A DNA stretch of 64,000 nucleotides from the NCBI RefSeq assembly GCF_028389875.1, contig NC_084669.1, positions 36,122,731 to 36,186,730 on the forward strand, given 5' to 3'. The notes under the pieces were generated by a model. That model saw only the letters and a program-made list of their open reading frames with translations. It was not told the origin of the DNA and did no database searches. The DNA comes from Rhea pennata. Taxonomy: Eukaryota; Chordata; Aves; Rheiformes; Rheidae. The position numbers and the translations under genes are program-made. Positions within the stretch are counted from its first letter, which is position 1. Each line of letters begins with the position of its first letter. This document shows, in pieces, positions 1-32,570 of the stretch.

Positions 1-113
1 CGCTTGACTCCTCAAATGGCATCACTGGGCAGTGACAAAGGCTCTGGGCTAGGGAGTAACTGCAGGACTAATCTTCTTACCTATAGAAGTCTCACTTTCT
101 GGACCTCTTTTAG

Positions 114-19427
<19,314 letters not shown>

Positions 19428-19430
<3 letters not shown>

Positions 19431-19722
19431 TGGTTCTAACCCTGGACTGGCCTGTGTGTGTTACTGTACATAGAATATTTATTTTTATACAGTGTTCCTC
19501 TCTGAAATGCCGGAAGTTATGCATTTTTACAAATTATCAAAAGGCTGCATATTTTTTGTACAGAAAATGCTAAATTCTCCCTTCCTCCTCGTTTGTCAAT
19601 TCTCTGTATAATTCTATGTCTTCATTATGCTTGTTTTGTCATGGAGTACAGCTGTAATATTTACATGATATTTGTGCACACATGATGATTATTGGACCGT
19701 AATAAATTATTGCATTAAAAGT
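19428..19722 (+). other. COL13A1: COL13A1 terminal exon: stop codon and 3' UTR
   Basis: The exon opens directly with TGA (19428-19430), so it codes only for the stop. The AT-rich 3' UTR follows, with a TGTACATA at 19465-19472 that fits the Pumilio UGUANAUA site and several AU-rich stretches. The 3' end is placed about 15-20 bases after the AATAAA at 19701. The exact cleavage site is inferred. Confidence 0.8.
19701..19706 (+). terminator. COL13A1 poly(A) signal AATAAA
   Basis: Canonical hexamer about 270 bp after the stop codon. A weaker ATTAAA lies at 19814-19819 and could be an alternative. Confidence 0.75.
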
Positions 19723-22700
19723 GCCCAGAGGATCTGTCCTGTATACATTAAAGGTCATTTTCATTCTTCAAGCTGGAATCATCTGAGAATATTTAAAAAT
19801 ATTACGCATTTTTATTAAACTGAAACATTAACAATTTTTGACGATGAAAGGTATCGCTGGAAAAATTCACAATAGCCACTTTTTTGAAAAAAGGAGAAAT
19901 TCCGTGATTAATAATTATCAGACAAGATTGGATTCAGATAGCCAAGTGCAATGTCCAGGCAGTTCCTCTAGAGGCTGCTCCTTGGCTGTGCAGGAAAGGC
20001 AACATCACATACAAAGAGAATTTCTTAACTCGCCTGATGCTTGCTAACAGTACCTCCTGTTACCAGTTATTTGGCTGAAATAACCCTCACGACAGCTAGC
20101 CCAGGTCAGCGAGGAACTCAAACGTCTTTCTAAGCTGTACATCTGCAAGTCGTTTGGTGAAAGCCTCGTTTAAAATTAAGCATGTGGCCTAGTTACCTGG
20201 AGGCTATCCTGATGAATGCTTATTCGATAAAGCAATCCACAGGGCTCTTTTAATGCTGACCAAAGGGGCATGCAAATCGGCGGAGCGCATCGTTGTAATG
20301 TGCATGTGTAGATCCGAATTGCCCTTCTTGGCTTACCTGCGTTAATGTCTCAAGCCTAGATTAGCTGTCATGAATTTTCAGGGAGAAACAAAAGCAGGAA
20401 CTCATTAGTTATCAGGATCCACTGAAATCGTGCTCTTTGCGCGAATGTTGCCCCTGTAAAAGGAGTTCAGCGCCCTCCGGGCATCGTGGCCGTGTGGGTC
20501 TTGTCACCGCAGCTCCTGCCGTGCAGTAGCTGTGAGTCCCGGACCCCGTCCTCAGCTGCGCCCCGTGACCAAACTCCCTGCTAGTTCCTTTAGCCAGCTG
20601 ACTCCACCAAGCCTTTTAGACCATCAGAATAAGGCAACAGAGTATGTGGTACGCAGCTGGAAAGGCGTGCACGGGCCTTCGCCGAAAAGCAGCGCCAGCT
20701 CTGCTGCCCCCGCTCCCGGAGGCTCTTCCTGAGCCAGCTTGCTCTCGGCCGGGACACTGCTGCTAACTTTCAACCTAAATTAATCCATGAGCGCTTCGCA
20801 ACCATCTCTTCTTGTGCCAACATTGTCCTTTGGATTAAACTTTTCCGTTCATGAAGTTTTCGATGGGATGCCTGGGGTACTGCAGCTGAAATGGCACAGT
20901 AAGAAAACTAACTGCAGAGTGCTGAGGGATTCTTTTTGTTTTTTCGATAATATATCTCATTAATGTAAAATCCAGATCCCTGTTACAAAGCTTTGCAGTT
21001 GTGAAGCTTAGCAAATAGGACTTACTTAAGCATTTATACTGCACAGTTCTTGTGTTTTAATTAATCACCTGTTAAAATAGTCACTAAAAACCCCCACCAG
21101 CTCTACTGATGGCGGCTTTGTTTTTGGAAGGTTATGATGGTAATGGCAGGGAATTCCTACTCTGGTCTGGTAGCACTTTGCATGCAAGATAGGTTGTTTG
21201 AATGCTCCAGCCCCTTCTAAAAATGCTGCCTGTTTTTAATCCTCAAAACCTGGTGGATCTGTAGAAGAAAGCACCAAAACCTCTTGTTCCTTTTGGTGTC
21301 TGTGGTGTGTTTTTGCTTCGTAGCCGTTATTTGTGATTGCACTGCATGGAATTGTCTTTGCCTGGATTTACCTTCATCTAAATGCCAACAAAGCATACGT
21401 CTGTTATGGTGTCTTAACATCGCGACTGAGAGTTAAAGGAGTCTCAAGGTGATTCTGAATCTGTTTGTAACTTCTTGGGCTACTTCTAAACTGATACATT
21501 TGTGAGAGAGAAGGCTTTTGTCTGAGGCACAGGGCACCTTGAAATGCAATTGCCAGAACTCTTCAAAGGACCTGACTTGTGTCAGCAAAACAATCAGGGA
21601 GGAGAGAAATTGGGAGCAAAATAGGACGGTTTTCTTTACTTCCAGCTTTGCCCCAGTGTAATTCCACTGTTAGCAGTAGAGGGGTTCCTGATTTACACCA
21701 GTGCAAACAGCAACAGACTGGTGCCATGACTTCCAGTAGGACTCAGGTACTTCCCATCAGCAGTGTGCAGGTACGCACACACACAGGGTCAGCAAATTCA
21801 TCCTTATTTCCTTGCTCTTCTTTATCTCAGAGCATTCTGCTCACAGTGGTGGCTTGGCTTCAGAGCAGCTGTTGGACTCTGAAGAGCTTACTGTGGGCAT
21901 CAGAATGCGTGACCTTCAGAGGCTTGTTTGATGTTTCCTTTTGAGTTCCCTTAAAAAGATGAACTTAATTCAAAAAAAAAGCATCTTAAATCTCTTTTTT
22001 GGGAAGCTGACTTTTTTCAGAGGAGAGTCTACTGACTTGAAATTTAGTCTTGTTTCTACTTTCAACTGAAAAATAGCAAGCCCTCTCACACCTGGGCAAA
22101 AGGGATTGATAGACTTCAGCTGTGAAGGACTCTCAGCTCTTAGACCAAATTCTCCAGGGCACCAAGCTAGATAATTTCCCTGATTTCTCCAGGAATCTGT
22201 CACTTTATTTGGAGTGGCACAGCCACTGCCTTTGTGAGCCCAGCTTGTGGCACTACCCACTGATGGACAGTGCCATCACCTGAGTATCATCACCTGGTAT
22301 CATCACCTGAGATTGTTCTGACAATCTCATGGTGCCTCTCTAGAGACTTTGTGTCTGTTGGGTATTGACTCATGAGTGTCTCACACAGCTGATTACTGAG
22401 AAACTGCAGTACCTCAGGTGGATTACACAGAGAGAGAGGTAAGGAACCCAAGGTGGTTTGTAGCAGTCTCAGGGGGAGAAAAAAAAAGCATAGACAACTG
22501 ATTTAATGCTTGGGGGGAAAAAGTACATGTAAGATAACCACTTGCCCACCTTGAAGGCAGCAGAACGGTGATAAACGTTCCCTGTGGTCGCTGCGGTCCA
22601 CAGCCTGGTGGTTTCACTGCAGGAGATACCCATTTCAGGCTGTCTCAACCCGACGGGCTGTGGGAGCAATCAATACGATTGCTGTGGGAACAGCAGTCTC

Positions 22701-24109
22701 GGCAGCCGCTGTGGTGAGATCGGAGGCTGTGAACCAGAGGGATTCGACTGATTAGCTGGCTGCTCCTCCCAAACGTCAGTGCCTTGCGCTTCAAGAAAAA
22801 AAAAAAAAAGCCCTGCTGTTGAAGCTGGGTATGTGCCACCCTGAAACCCAGCAGTTTAGTTTCAGGGTCCATCCTGCCTAAACCCGTACCTGGGGTGTTG
22901 TCATTGTTGGTTACCGTTACTTTTGACCGGCCGTTTTCATATGGTATCATTTGTCTGCCACTTCAAGGGTCAAACTCCTTGGCTGATAGCCAAAAAGTGA
23001 GCTAAGTGTGAGGGTGGAGAAGCTTGGGAAATGACAGCAAGCTGAAAGGAGAAGAAGGACCTTGCTGAAGATTTGCCGGAGATGCTTTGCCAGTTCCCTC
23101 CCTGGAGCGTGGGAAGAGCTCTTCAACCGCGCGCCCCAGGAGTCTGTGCCCAGGTGATGCCTGGTGGGGCTGTAGGAGCTCAGCGTGCCAACAGCTTTTG
23201 CTTTGCTTTCTGCCCTCTCGCAGAGGCTGGGGCAGAGGCTGAAAATGACACCGTTTATGTATTTTCTTTTTTTGGTCATTTTCACTTCATTCTGTTATTG
23301 TGGTCAGACTCTTCAGATGAAGAATTAGGCTCATTTTCCAGCAGCCGCTGTAAAAATGAGTGCAGGACATATAGACAATATTTCTGTGGGGGAATCCTTT
23401 GATCCAAGGAAGAAATTCTTCTTGAGCAATTATCTTTAGAAAATCAGTCAAGCCTGGCGTGTTCAGTTTAGAGTGCTGCTCTGAGAGGACATGACAAAAT
23501 CTTTTACTCTACCATTTCTGGTTACCAGATGGCAAACTTCCATCTATACCTTTGATGATTCCATCTCTAACCCTTTCATCACTAACTTTCTTCTCCTGGT
23601 AAGTTGTATTTTTTTTTCCAAAAAGCAAAAATTTTAAAGTCATAATGTATCTTGGGAGAGAGGGAAAACAAGGAGTATGGAAAAAATCTGGTTTCACTGA
23701 ACAGTTCTTTCAGCTTCCTGTACTTCTGCTTTGGTCTCCATCATGCAAACTCTGTGTATTTTTTCTGGAGCCCTCCAGAACTATTCTGCTATCCTGTGAA
23801 GGCCCTTTTTCATGGGCACCTTTCAACAGACATACCTGCAGATGGAAAATAAGGGTGACAAGGGTTAAATTCCACTGCTACATGTTTTAATACATCCACT
23901 GAAGGGAACTAGAGATCTGGCAAGGTGCTGAAGGATGCAGAGGATGTTTCCCAGCTATCCGAGGGTCAGAATACACAACTCGAGATACTTCATAGCAACT
24001 GCCACACAAATCTGACATCTGTGACTCAGTTCCCATTGCCAAAGACTAAATTCTGTTCATATGTACTCTATAGTGTCTTTCCACATGAGTTCTTGCAATA
24101 CAGTTAAAA
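19723..24109. other. Intergenic region after COL13A1
   Basis: No recognisable gene. It holds a short tandem repeat and hairpin at 22274-22329 and an A-run at 22796-22809. Open frames are short and unlike known families. Confidence 0.5.
22274..22329 (+). repeat. 13-14-bp tandem repeat followed by a 9-bp hairpin
   Basis: Three units starting CATCACCTG begin at 22274, 22288 and 22301. The last runs into a perfect inverted repeat, TGAGATTGT (22308-22316) and ACAATCTCA (22321-22329), with a 4-base loop. Confidence 0.85.
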
Positions 24110-24400
24110 AAAATTGCTACAATTAATTATTAAGTACAAATGGTACAAATATAACGCATCTGCTTCATTTGAGTGCATTGGGAATCCTGTTTGCCAAAGC
24201 ACTAAAACACATTTAACGCTAAGCATGATTCTCATTGGCCTTAATGATATTATTTGCATATTAAAGCACTTTGATGAATCAGGGCCATTGTTATTACAGT
24301 TAATGAATGGTATTATCTAAATCATTAGGCAGAACTAAATGATAAGCAATTCATGTTATGATTCAGAGAGAAAGGGCTGATTTCAAGTTCAAAGTGGTAT
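24110..24400. promoter_or_regulatory. Candidate distal regulatory element (octamer and SOX-like motifs)
   Basis: An AT-rich stretch with ATTTGCAT at 24252-24259 (POU octamer) and CATTGTT at 24286-24292 (SOX-type), plus several TAATGA/TTAAT homeodomain-like cores. This composition is typical of conserved noncoding enhancers in vertebrate intergenic DNA, but such motifs are common by chance and conservation cannot be judged here. Confidence 0.25.
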
Positions 24401-27400
24401 CTTTAATTTCTGAACAAGTCCCAGAAGTGCAGTAACCTTCATTCAAACACCCGTTGTCAGCTCAGCTGGAATAATCCTGACCTTCTGATAGAGACACCTG
24501 TGTCCAGCACCCATTGCTTTTCACCATTGCTCTTCACCATTTCAGAGAAAGCCTACTTTTAAAATCTTTCAGGGAGTAAAAAGAGCAGAGGGAAAAAAAA
24601 AGTTCTTCTTTCTTTCCTCTAAAGAACACATACTGGAGGGTTTTTTTTAATAAAATAAAAAAAAGAAACTCTGAAAGATTTGTTCAATAAATACAAGCGC
24701 AGGAGAAGAAATTGTTTCAGTTAAGAACCAGGCTGATGAAAGGATTAACTTATTTTATTTGTAACTCTTATGTTTGTTTTTACGTTTTTGTGGGGGGATG
24801 AGGGGAGAACCTGACCAGAACTGCAGGCGGTAGGTGTGCTTCTTTTTTCTTCTTTTTTAATGAATTATATATATATAGTTTGATATTGTTAGTTCTACTT
24901 TTCTTTTTATTAATAATATTTTGGGGGCAATTTGTTTGCTCACTTCTGTTTTCTTGTGTTTTCTTTTTGGTATATTTTTTGGGGGGAGGGGGCTTTTGGA
25001 AGAAGTTTTTGAGAAAGCTCCTCGCCCAAAATGTCCTAAGGACATTCCTGTTGTCTTTTTCTCCCTAGTTCAATATTAAACCGGTGCTTTCCATGGACAA
25101 ACCAATTTTTCAGTGGGGATAAACATGTCCACACAGGCCACCCTTGGGGACCAGGTACCTGTGACCTCTCCCGGACAAAACAGTCTCTCTAAAACTCTGC
25201 GTGTGCATTCACAAAACTCGAAAGGGCTATATTAGGGACCAGTGGATTACAAATGGTCTCATGCAGTCTGAGGTGGTCTGTCAAAAAGCAATTAGTCTGG
25301 CAAGAGTCACTGTGTTCGTTCGCTTCGGCAGCCTGAAAGCTCAGGTTTCTAGATTTCTTAGACAGCTCGCAATTAAAGAGAAACTTTTTTTTTTTTTTTT
25401 TTTTTTTTGAAAGCAACACGCTCTTGATTTGTTTTCCCTCATCCAAATCGAGCAATGCATTTACGATTTACATTCAAGCTTGCCTTTAGGCATTTCAGTG
25501 GCACCATTGCTTCACGTCGAGCACGCGTGCAAGAGCTTTGCAGGATGAGGGCCTCTGTTCCTCTCCTATTTCTTCGTTTTTCGCCTTGCCCTGTTTCCTT
25601 CCCTATTCTTTCCAGCTGGTTTTGCCCCGGACAAAATGGCTACTTGCTTTTCTGCGTTTTCAGAAAATCCTTATTGGTCACATCTTAATCATTTTTTCCC
25701 CCTCTCATTTTTCTTTACATGTTCTTTCTGCTATTTGTTTTGATCTGATGAAAACATCAAGATGAAACATGAACTAGGATTGTGGATTTTTGTTAATAAC
25801 TTTTGGAATTGATTGTAAAGCTTCTACTGTTTAAGTTGCTACACAGCGAGACCAGTTTAGCTTTATAGCTTATGATTTTGTTTGCTTCTTGAAGTTATTT
25901 AATTATTGAAGAAATTTGTTCTTGTTAAACAGATTCAGTATTAGTCAAAATACTGTTGTTTTTTTAAAGAAAAAATAATCTTTGTTGCAAAATATTACTT
26001 TGTTTAACTGTTACACAAAGAGTTTAGATGGTCGGATGTATTAGTGGTCGGTATGAGCAGACAGATCGTAAAACTTGTGGAGTAGATCTTGGATTCATGC
26101 TTTTTATTGCACACTGTGTTTGCCAACCCAGCGTCCCTGGCTGGGGTGTGCTGGGAGTGTGGAATTCCATTTTGAGATAATTCCATTGTTTTCTCGGCGT
26201 AACGTTTCAAAATATTACTTCAGTACAGCTATTCTCCTGCAAAGATTTGTTCTTTACCCTGATGTTGCTTGCAACCAGCAGAGCCACAGACCAAACAGTT
26301 CCACCCTTCTGGTGAGACTTTCAAAGGAAACGGGCAATCTCCTTAAAATGCAGAGGCCTTTCTGCTGCAGTTCTCTACTGCTGGCCCACCTTACGTAGGG
26401 GAAAGGGGTTGTTTCTGTGACTTCAGGCCCAGATCAGAAGACAATGGCGGCCACGCTGATGCCATACAATATTAGGGGAGGCTCTGTGCTGTGCGTTTGA
26501 GTACTCGCGGATTGGCCCTATGGTTTGTGGAGGCTTTTGGGCCCTATCAGTGTAATAATGCTAGAAACCTTTGGAACAGGTAAGCAGAGGGGGTAAATCA
26601 ATGAAAAGAAGCATTTGATGTTTGCCAGCAACGCTGCGTAGACCACCACGAGCACTCCTCGTCCCTAGCCCTTCATTGCCACCTCCACGCCGTTCCCTTC
26701 CCTGCGCCAGCGCCCCTGTTACGCTGCGTGTTACTAACAGTGTTATTTGTGGGGTCGCAGAACGACCTGGCTGAGAACTGGCCCACCTTAGAAAGCAACC
26801 CCTCAAAACAGCAGAGCGCAGTGCGGGGCCTGGTGTGGGGGCGCGAATGAAGAGCCCAGCGGAGATGTGCGGGGGGAAGACTGGGCATCCCTTTGTTGGG
26901 TGGGATGGCCTGACTCCTCGACATTTTCATAGACTTCAACACACAAGTGATTCCAGATGTTGAAGAGCGTAATGACGGGAGGGGAGGTTTCGACTTCAGA
27001 GTATGGGGAAAGCACCCAGACATCAAGGGCTCTTCAGAGGCCATATATAACTCACAGTGATTGAGTTACAGACTATATCCGCATCAGCAAATTGTGCAGT
27101 ATAAGGGGAATAGGTCTGAAGCGGAAAAACAAGTCCTGCAGAGGAACTATCTCGTTTCACAAAGTTAAACTTTTCAACTGTTCCAGTCTGGCCTAGCGGA
27201 CTGACTGCCATTAGTGGAAAAAATGCATTAGGTGCGCTCTTGGAGCTCCTCTTCTGGTTCAGTTTCACCTAAAAGGAACTCCCCCTCGAGTGGGTCTACG
27301 TGGCGTAACGCAGTGCAGAGCAGAGCTACGGCTCTCGATGACGTGCCTCGCGAGGCGCGGCCCGAGAGGGGTGCTGCTCTTGTTTCTCCATCCAGGTGAA

Positions 27401-30400
27401 TCAGGCCCACCTAGAAGGCTGTGATGTGTCAGATAGATCTGTTAGTCTTTAGAGTCCCCAGAGCAATAGAAAACGCTCTCCCTCACGTCCTTTTCCCATA
27501 CGTGGACTATTAGTGCCATTGGTGCTACCCATTTCTCAAATTATATATTATATAAAAATTTGGGCAACATGTTCTTTCATGTGGAAACGCTTTCGGTCAA
27601 AGATCTGCTATCTGCCAACATCAGTCCAACATTAAGAAATTAATCACTGCAGGAGAATGATTTCTGAAGCAATTTGTTGCTACATATCTGGTTTCCATGA
27701 ACCTTACAAGAGGGATTTTACTTTTTTCTTCTTTGATGGCATAGAATGTACAATATTTACTATACCTGTAGTGAGGTGTTGAGTTGCGGGTAAATGTTGA
27801 TGGGGCATTGTTTCTGCATATCTCGTATAAATACTGATTGATAACATTTAAATCTGTATACACGTTTTACCTTTGTTACATTGAACTTTTCAGCCTGTAT
27901 GTTAAATATCTTGATGTTATTTGGCTTTCACCAGTGTAAATGCTCTAATATACTTTTGTATTAGTAATATACTTTCGTATTATTATCATTGTGCTGATTC
28001 TTAGACATTACTTCAACTCCTTTTGACCTAGTTCAACTATTTGGAATTTTTTGGCCTTCAAGAAAATTCTGCACTAAAGTGCTGGAACAAAGAGAACAAA
28101 AGATTGTTCTTCTCCATAATCTGTTCCAACTCAGTAACAGCTTTTTCAGACAAAATGGGCATTTTTTCCCTTGCTTTTCATTGATAATATGAGAACACTG
28201 ATTTGTGTTTTAATCTTGGAAATTCTGAATTCCAGGTAAAGCATTTTTAACAATATTTTAGAAAAGAAGAGAGATTGTTGTGTTCGCTTGGGAACTGACC
28301 TATGCCATAAGGAGTTACTGATCATATTAGAATTTGATTTTATTTTTTGGTGTTGCTTTTGTTAAGAAATATTTTTCTCCACTGTTAAGTTTTTAAACAA
28401 ATAGTTTCTCAGTGTGTTAAAAATGAAAAAGACACTAAAGGATTAAATATTTAACATGTATGAGGAAAGGGATTCAATTAAATGACTCCCACCAATTTGA
28501 ATGAAATTTAGCTTAAGAATTTTGAATGTCAAGAGAACTAAAACCATAACTCGATTACTTATTTTCTGTGTCCATTGACTAATTCATTAATTTCAATGAA
28601 GCCGCTCCCATGCTTGAAACTGGGCTCCCAGCTGAACTTGTTGAATCACTGCTCAGTAGTAAACAAAGTTCAGTCTTGTAGAAGTTACTGCTTAATTATA
28701 ATGCTGTTAAAGCTTTTCTAGTTTTTTTGCAAGAAACAAAAAAAAAACCCAGAAATTGCATATATTTAATCACCAAATATCCATGTGTCAGATAATAGAG
28801 AAAGTAGTGCCTTTTTTTTTTTTTTTTGAGTCGCTGTTTATTTTTCGATGAAAAGTGCTATGCAAGACCCATGCACTTCTATTTTAAACGGCTTGGCCTA
28901 TTCACTACATCATTATAGGAAAAAAGCACGAGAGATTGCAGCAGAGAGTTGCTTTTGGGAGCGGGTTTTTGGAAAACCAAGTGAGGGCTGATAAAACTAG
29001 GCAGGAAGTAATGGGAGATGTCTTGGGCCGGATGGTTGTCACAGTGCTGCAGATGGCACCATATTTAATGTGCCATCACATCATTTCCCAAGAGGAGTCT
29101 GATGAATTCCCTGTGCCTTATGCTGAAGCTTTGATCCTTTGTGTCAACATTTTGGTGAGATTTCTATTTTAATTTGCGTGTCCTACATACTTCTGTACTA
29201 TCTGCATTTGTTTCATATGATGTACATACTTTGTTTTCCCTTTTCTATAAATACCTGTTTACTTATACATAGTTTCTGTCTTTTGTAAATGACGGCTGAT
29301 GCAAATAAACCATATATCCACTTACACATCTTCTTTCTGCCTGGGGATGGTTTTTAGATTAATATCCGAAGGAACTCACGCCATCTGCTGTTTGTCAGTC
29401 ATCCCTAACAACTGTGGAACTAGTTTAGCAAATTTTAACCAATTTGGCAGAGAGACGAGTCTCAAAAATGCCATTATCACAAGCTTTATGAAAACAGACA
29501 GCTGGACAGAGTCCTACTTAGAGCCTCTGCTAAGGGAAAGGATGCAACATGAGTACTACTGGACATTGGAGAATCTGCATGGTAGAAAGCTGCTCTGAAT
29601 TCTCTCACTGCGTGAGAAGCTTTAATGGAGCACTTAAATCATAAAATCAACCATGAAACACAAAGCTACATGAACTGTGGATCTGAGTAGAAGGCAATCA
29701 GAGGGGAACAGAGCCAAAACCACAGGAAAGCAGAGACTGGCTCTCAGAAGGCTTATGTCTGTGCTGAGATTATCATGATCATCAGTTTGGTGACGGTCTT
29801 GCTTTCCTTGTGATTGAGAGAATCACTGCAAAGGCAGACATCAATCTCAAAACTCAAGAGAAGCAGCAGCTATTTGCTAAGGGGCCCTATCTAAAGTAAA
29901 ATATTTGATCACTCTAAGGATCCTTGCTGTTGAAAGAAAAGCAGATGACTGGGCCTTTGGCAAATCATTTGCAGACAGCAGAATATGGCCCGTTGACGTG
30001 GTTTGGGCAAGGTATGCTAATACCTGGAAAGGTGCTTTTGGGTTGTAATGCTGTGACAGCTATTAGGATGATTGTACTATACCCCGCAGTGATATATGCA
30101 TCGCATCTAGCTGTAGGTATCTGGAAATTAGTCATCTACATCTGAGCAAGTCTCCCTTGGCCCCTTCTACGGCCAAAGGGGGGAGAAGCAGGCTGCTCCA
30201 TGAATGTTCATCTCTGCTTTGAGACTGATATTTTGTGATTGATCCAGCTTTGAGATTGATATTTTCTTCTCTTCCATACAGCTGGGTTTGTTCCTATGTT
30301 AATCCAAAGGAGACACATGCAGCAATGCAGTGACGTTTCCTTGAAATGGAAGCGATGGTTTGTTGAAAACCCTTTAGCCCTTGAGTTGCCAGACAACGAA

Positions 30401-30506
30401 AGTAAGTGCCTTGCTCCTGACCTTCTCTGGGGGTTACATATAATGAGCCCTGAATCAGGAGATATGTGTATAAAACATATGATTCCTTAAGGCTCTAAGG
30501 TTAACC

Positions 30507-30537
<31 letters not shown>
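30507..30537. repeat. T24-A7 homopolymer junction
   Basis: Twenty-four T followed immediately by seven A. It is self-complementary at the junction. It could be the tail of an old retroposed insert, but no body or target-site duplication was identified. Confidence 0.8.
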
Positions 30538-30538
<1 letters not shown>

Positions 30539-32533
30539 ATGGCTCCTGGGTGTATATTATGGTACCTGTGAGCGTAGTAAAATTCTGCACTTGTGCAATG
30601 GATAAATGTTTTGGAGGTGAGCTGCATACTGCCTCAGACATGCATAAGACCCAGAAGTAAGCTTATTTCAATTCATCTTCATTTACTTATAGATTACAGT
30701 CTTGGTTTGATTCTTTTTCTCCCCTGAGAGCTCCATGTTTAAGCTGAAAAAATAGTCAACTCTTTTAATGATTTAAATTGAATGTTTTAAATAAAATTAA
30801 GAAGGAATTATGAAAGCAGACAAGCAAAAGCAGTGCTATCCTGTCCTTCAAAGTTTCTCTGAAAAAAAAGCTCTGAGCTTAATGGTCCCATCCAGCAAGA
30901 CAAATATGCTTCCTCTGCAAAAGTGCAGAGGAAAAGGAAATGCATACCATAGTTTATACCTATGCCAAACAGTTAAAGTGCAAAGGGGCAAACATCTTTA
31001 CTAGCACTGGAAAAGCTGATCAGAAATAATTGCCCCCCCCCCCCCAAACAAATCCCTTCACAAAACAGTGAGAAGTGGGAAATAAAATCTGGTTTTACAC
31101 GGGATAGGGCAGTTAACTGAGAACATAATGTGAAGCACACATCAGAAGCGATCTGAAGATCAGTGCTTTGATAAATGGATAATGCAATGACAAAGTGCTA
31201 CTTCTTTGCTCCTGCTACAAAGAGATGAAGTCCCACAACCTCCAAAGCCGAAACACAGGCACACGAGCAGCACCCAAAAGCCTGCCTGGATGTGTTACTC
31301 TCTCTATCTCCCTCCAGGCATCACTAACAAAAAGGTACTGTGGTACAAGCACAAGCACTTTGCTGCAAATAGCTTGCTTCAAGAAACTCCTGTGTCTTAC
31401 AGAAATGGAGACTTTTCCGCCTCCTTGATCAGCAGTGTTTGGTTATCATATTAATCTCTTGCCAAATGCACTACTCACAAATTTACCATTTTATCCATCC
31501 ATCTTCGCTTGAACTCAGAGATTCAAATAGGGGTTTTGTTAATTAATATTACATTGCTTTAAAGGTACACAGCAACAAGCCAAAAGAATATGCTGTGTCC
31601 TTTCTTGTATTACCCCCTCAGTTTTCTTAGCTAAACTTCTTAATCTGTTTAATTCTTCACAGGGAAGCCACTCCATACCCGTGATCACTACGCCTCTCCC
31701 CTCTACTTTTCCTGATCCATATACTGAGCTATGAAGAATAGAACTGTACACAGTATTCACAAAGTGAACATGTTATTTTGAGTTTTGTTCCCTATTCTTT
31801 TTCCCTAATTCTGAACGATATATTTGTAAATCTCCATTTGAGCAAAAATAATTCAATCTTTCAAATATTTCACTTAAATTAGTGTTTTTGTTTATATGGT
31901 TAAGAGATAATCGAATCAAGACTATGACCTCTGCACCGCTATGTTTAAGGATAAGTAATAGCGATTAAAACATTTCTTTTTTAGTGTTTTAGCTAACAAG
32001 CAGTATTTAACTTTTAGAAACAGTTGGTGTTCAGGCAGGTGACAGTCCTCTCTTCTTCTTCCTTATCTTTTAGCTAGACTGCTACTTTTTTAAAAGACAT
32101 CCTAACCACGAGTCTACCTTAAACGCCACATCAGAACATCACACAGAGAAAAGCTTAATTTTGCAGTATTTGGGATGATCTGATTTGAAAAATACCACTG
32201 TAACAGAGTTCTCCAAAGAGTTAGGATACAGCTTTTATGGTTTTTTTAACGAAAAAATGAAAAAAAAATTTAATTAAAAAAAGCTCATTTTACACAACCT
32301 TCCAGCATAGTAAGCATGTAAACAGTATGGGGAATGGAGGAAATGGTTCAAAAATGGCTCAAGGAGAAGAAAAAAAAGTAATTACAGACACACAAAATAT
32401 TTGCAGAACTCAGTTATCACATTTGTTATCTACTACCCTAACATATACACACACATCAATGATATTAGGTAATGCTAATGACATGACAACACTTAGCTGA
32501 TCTGATAAAATTCCTGGATCATATGTATGTCTG

Positions 32534-32570
32534 TAAGATAAGTATCTTATGGATAAATATCTTATGGATA
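32534..32570 (+). repeat. Hairpin plus 15-bp tandem duplication
   Basis: TAAGATA (32534-32540) and TATCTTA (32543-32549) are perfect inverted arms with a 2-base spacer. TATCTTATGGATA occurs at 32543-32555 and again at 32558-32570. Confidence 0.85.

Noticed and set aside
29299-29598. 99-codon plus-strand frame in the intergenic region
   Set aside because: No family resemblance, no promoter or splice evidence. Its length is possible by chance.
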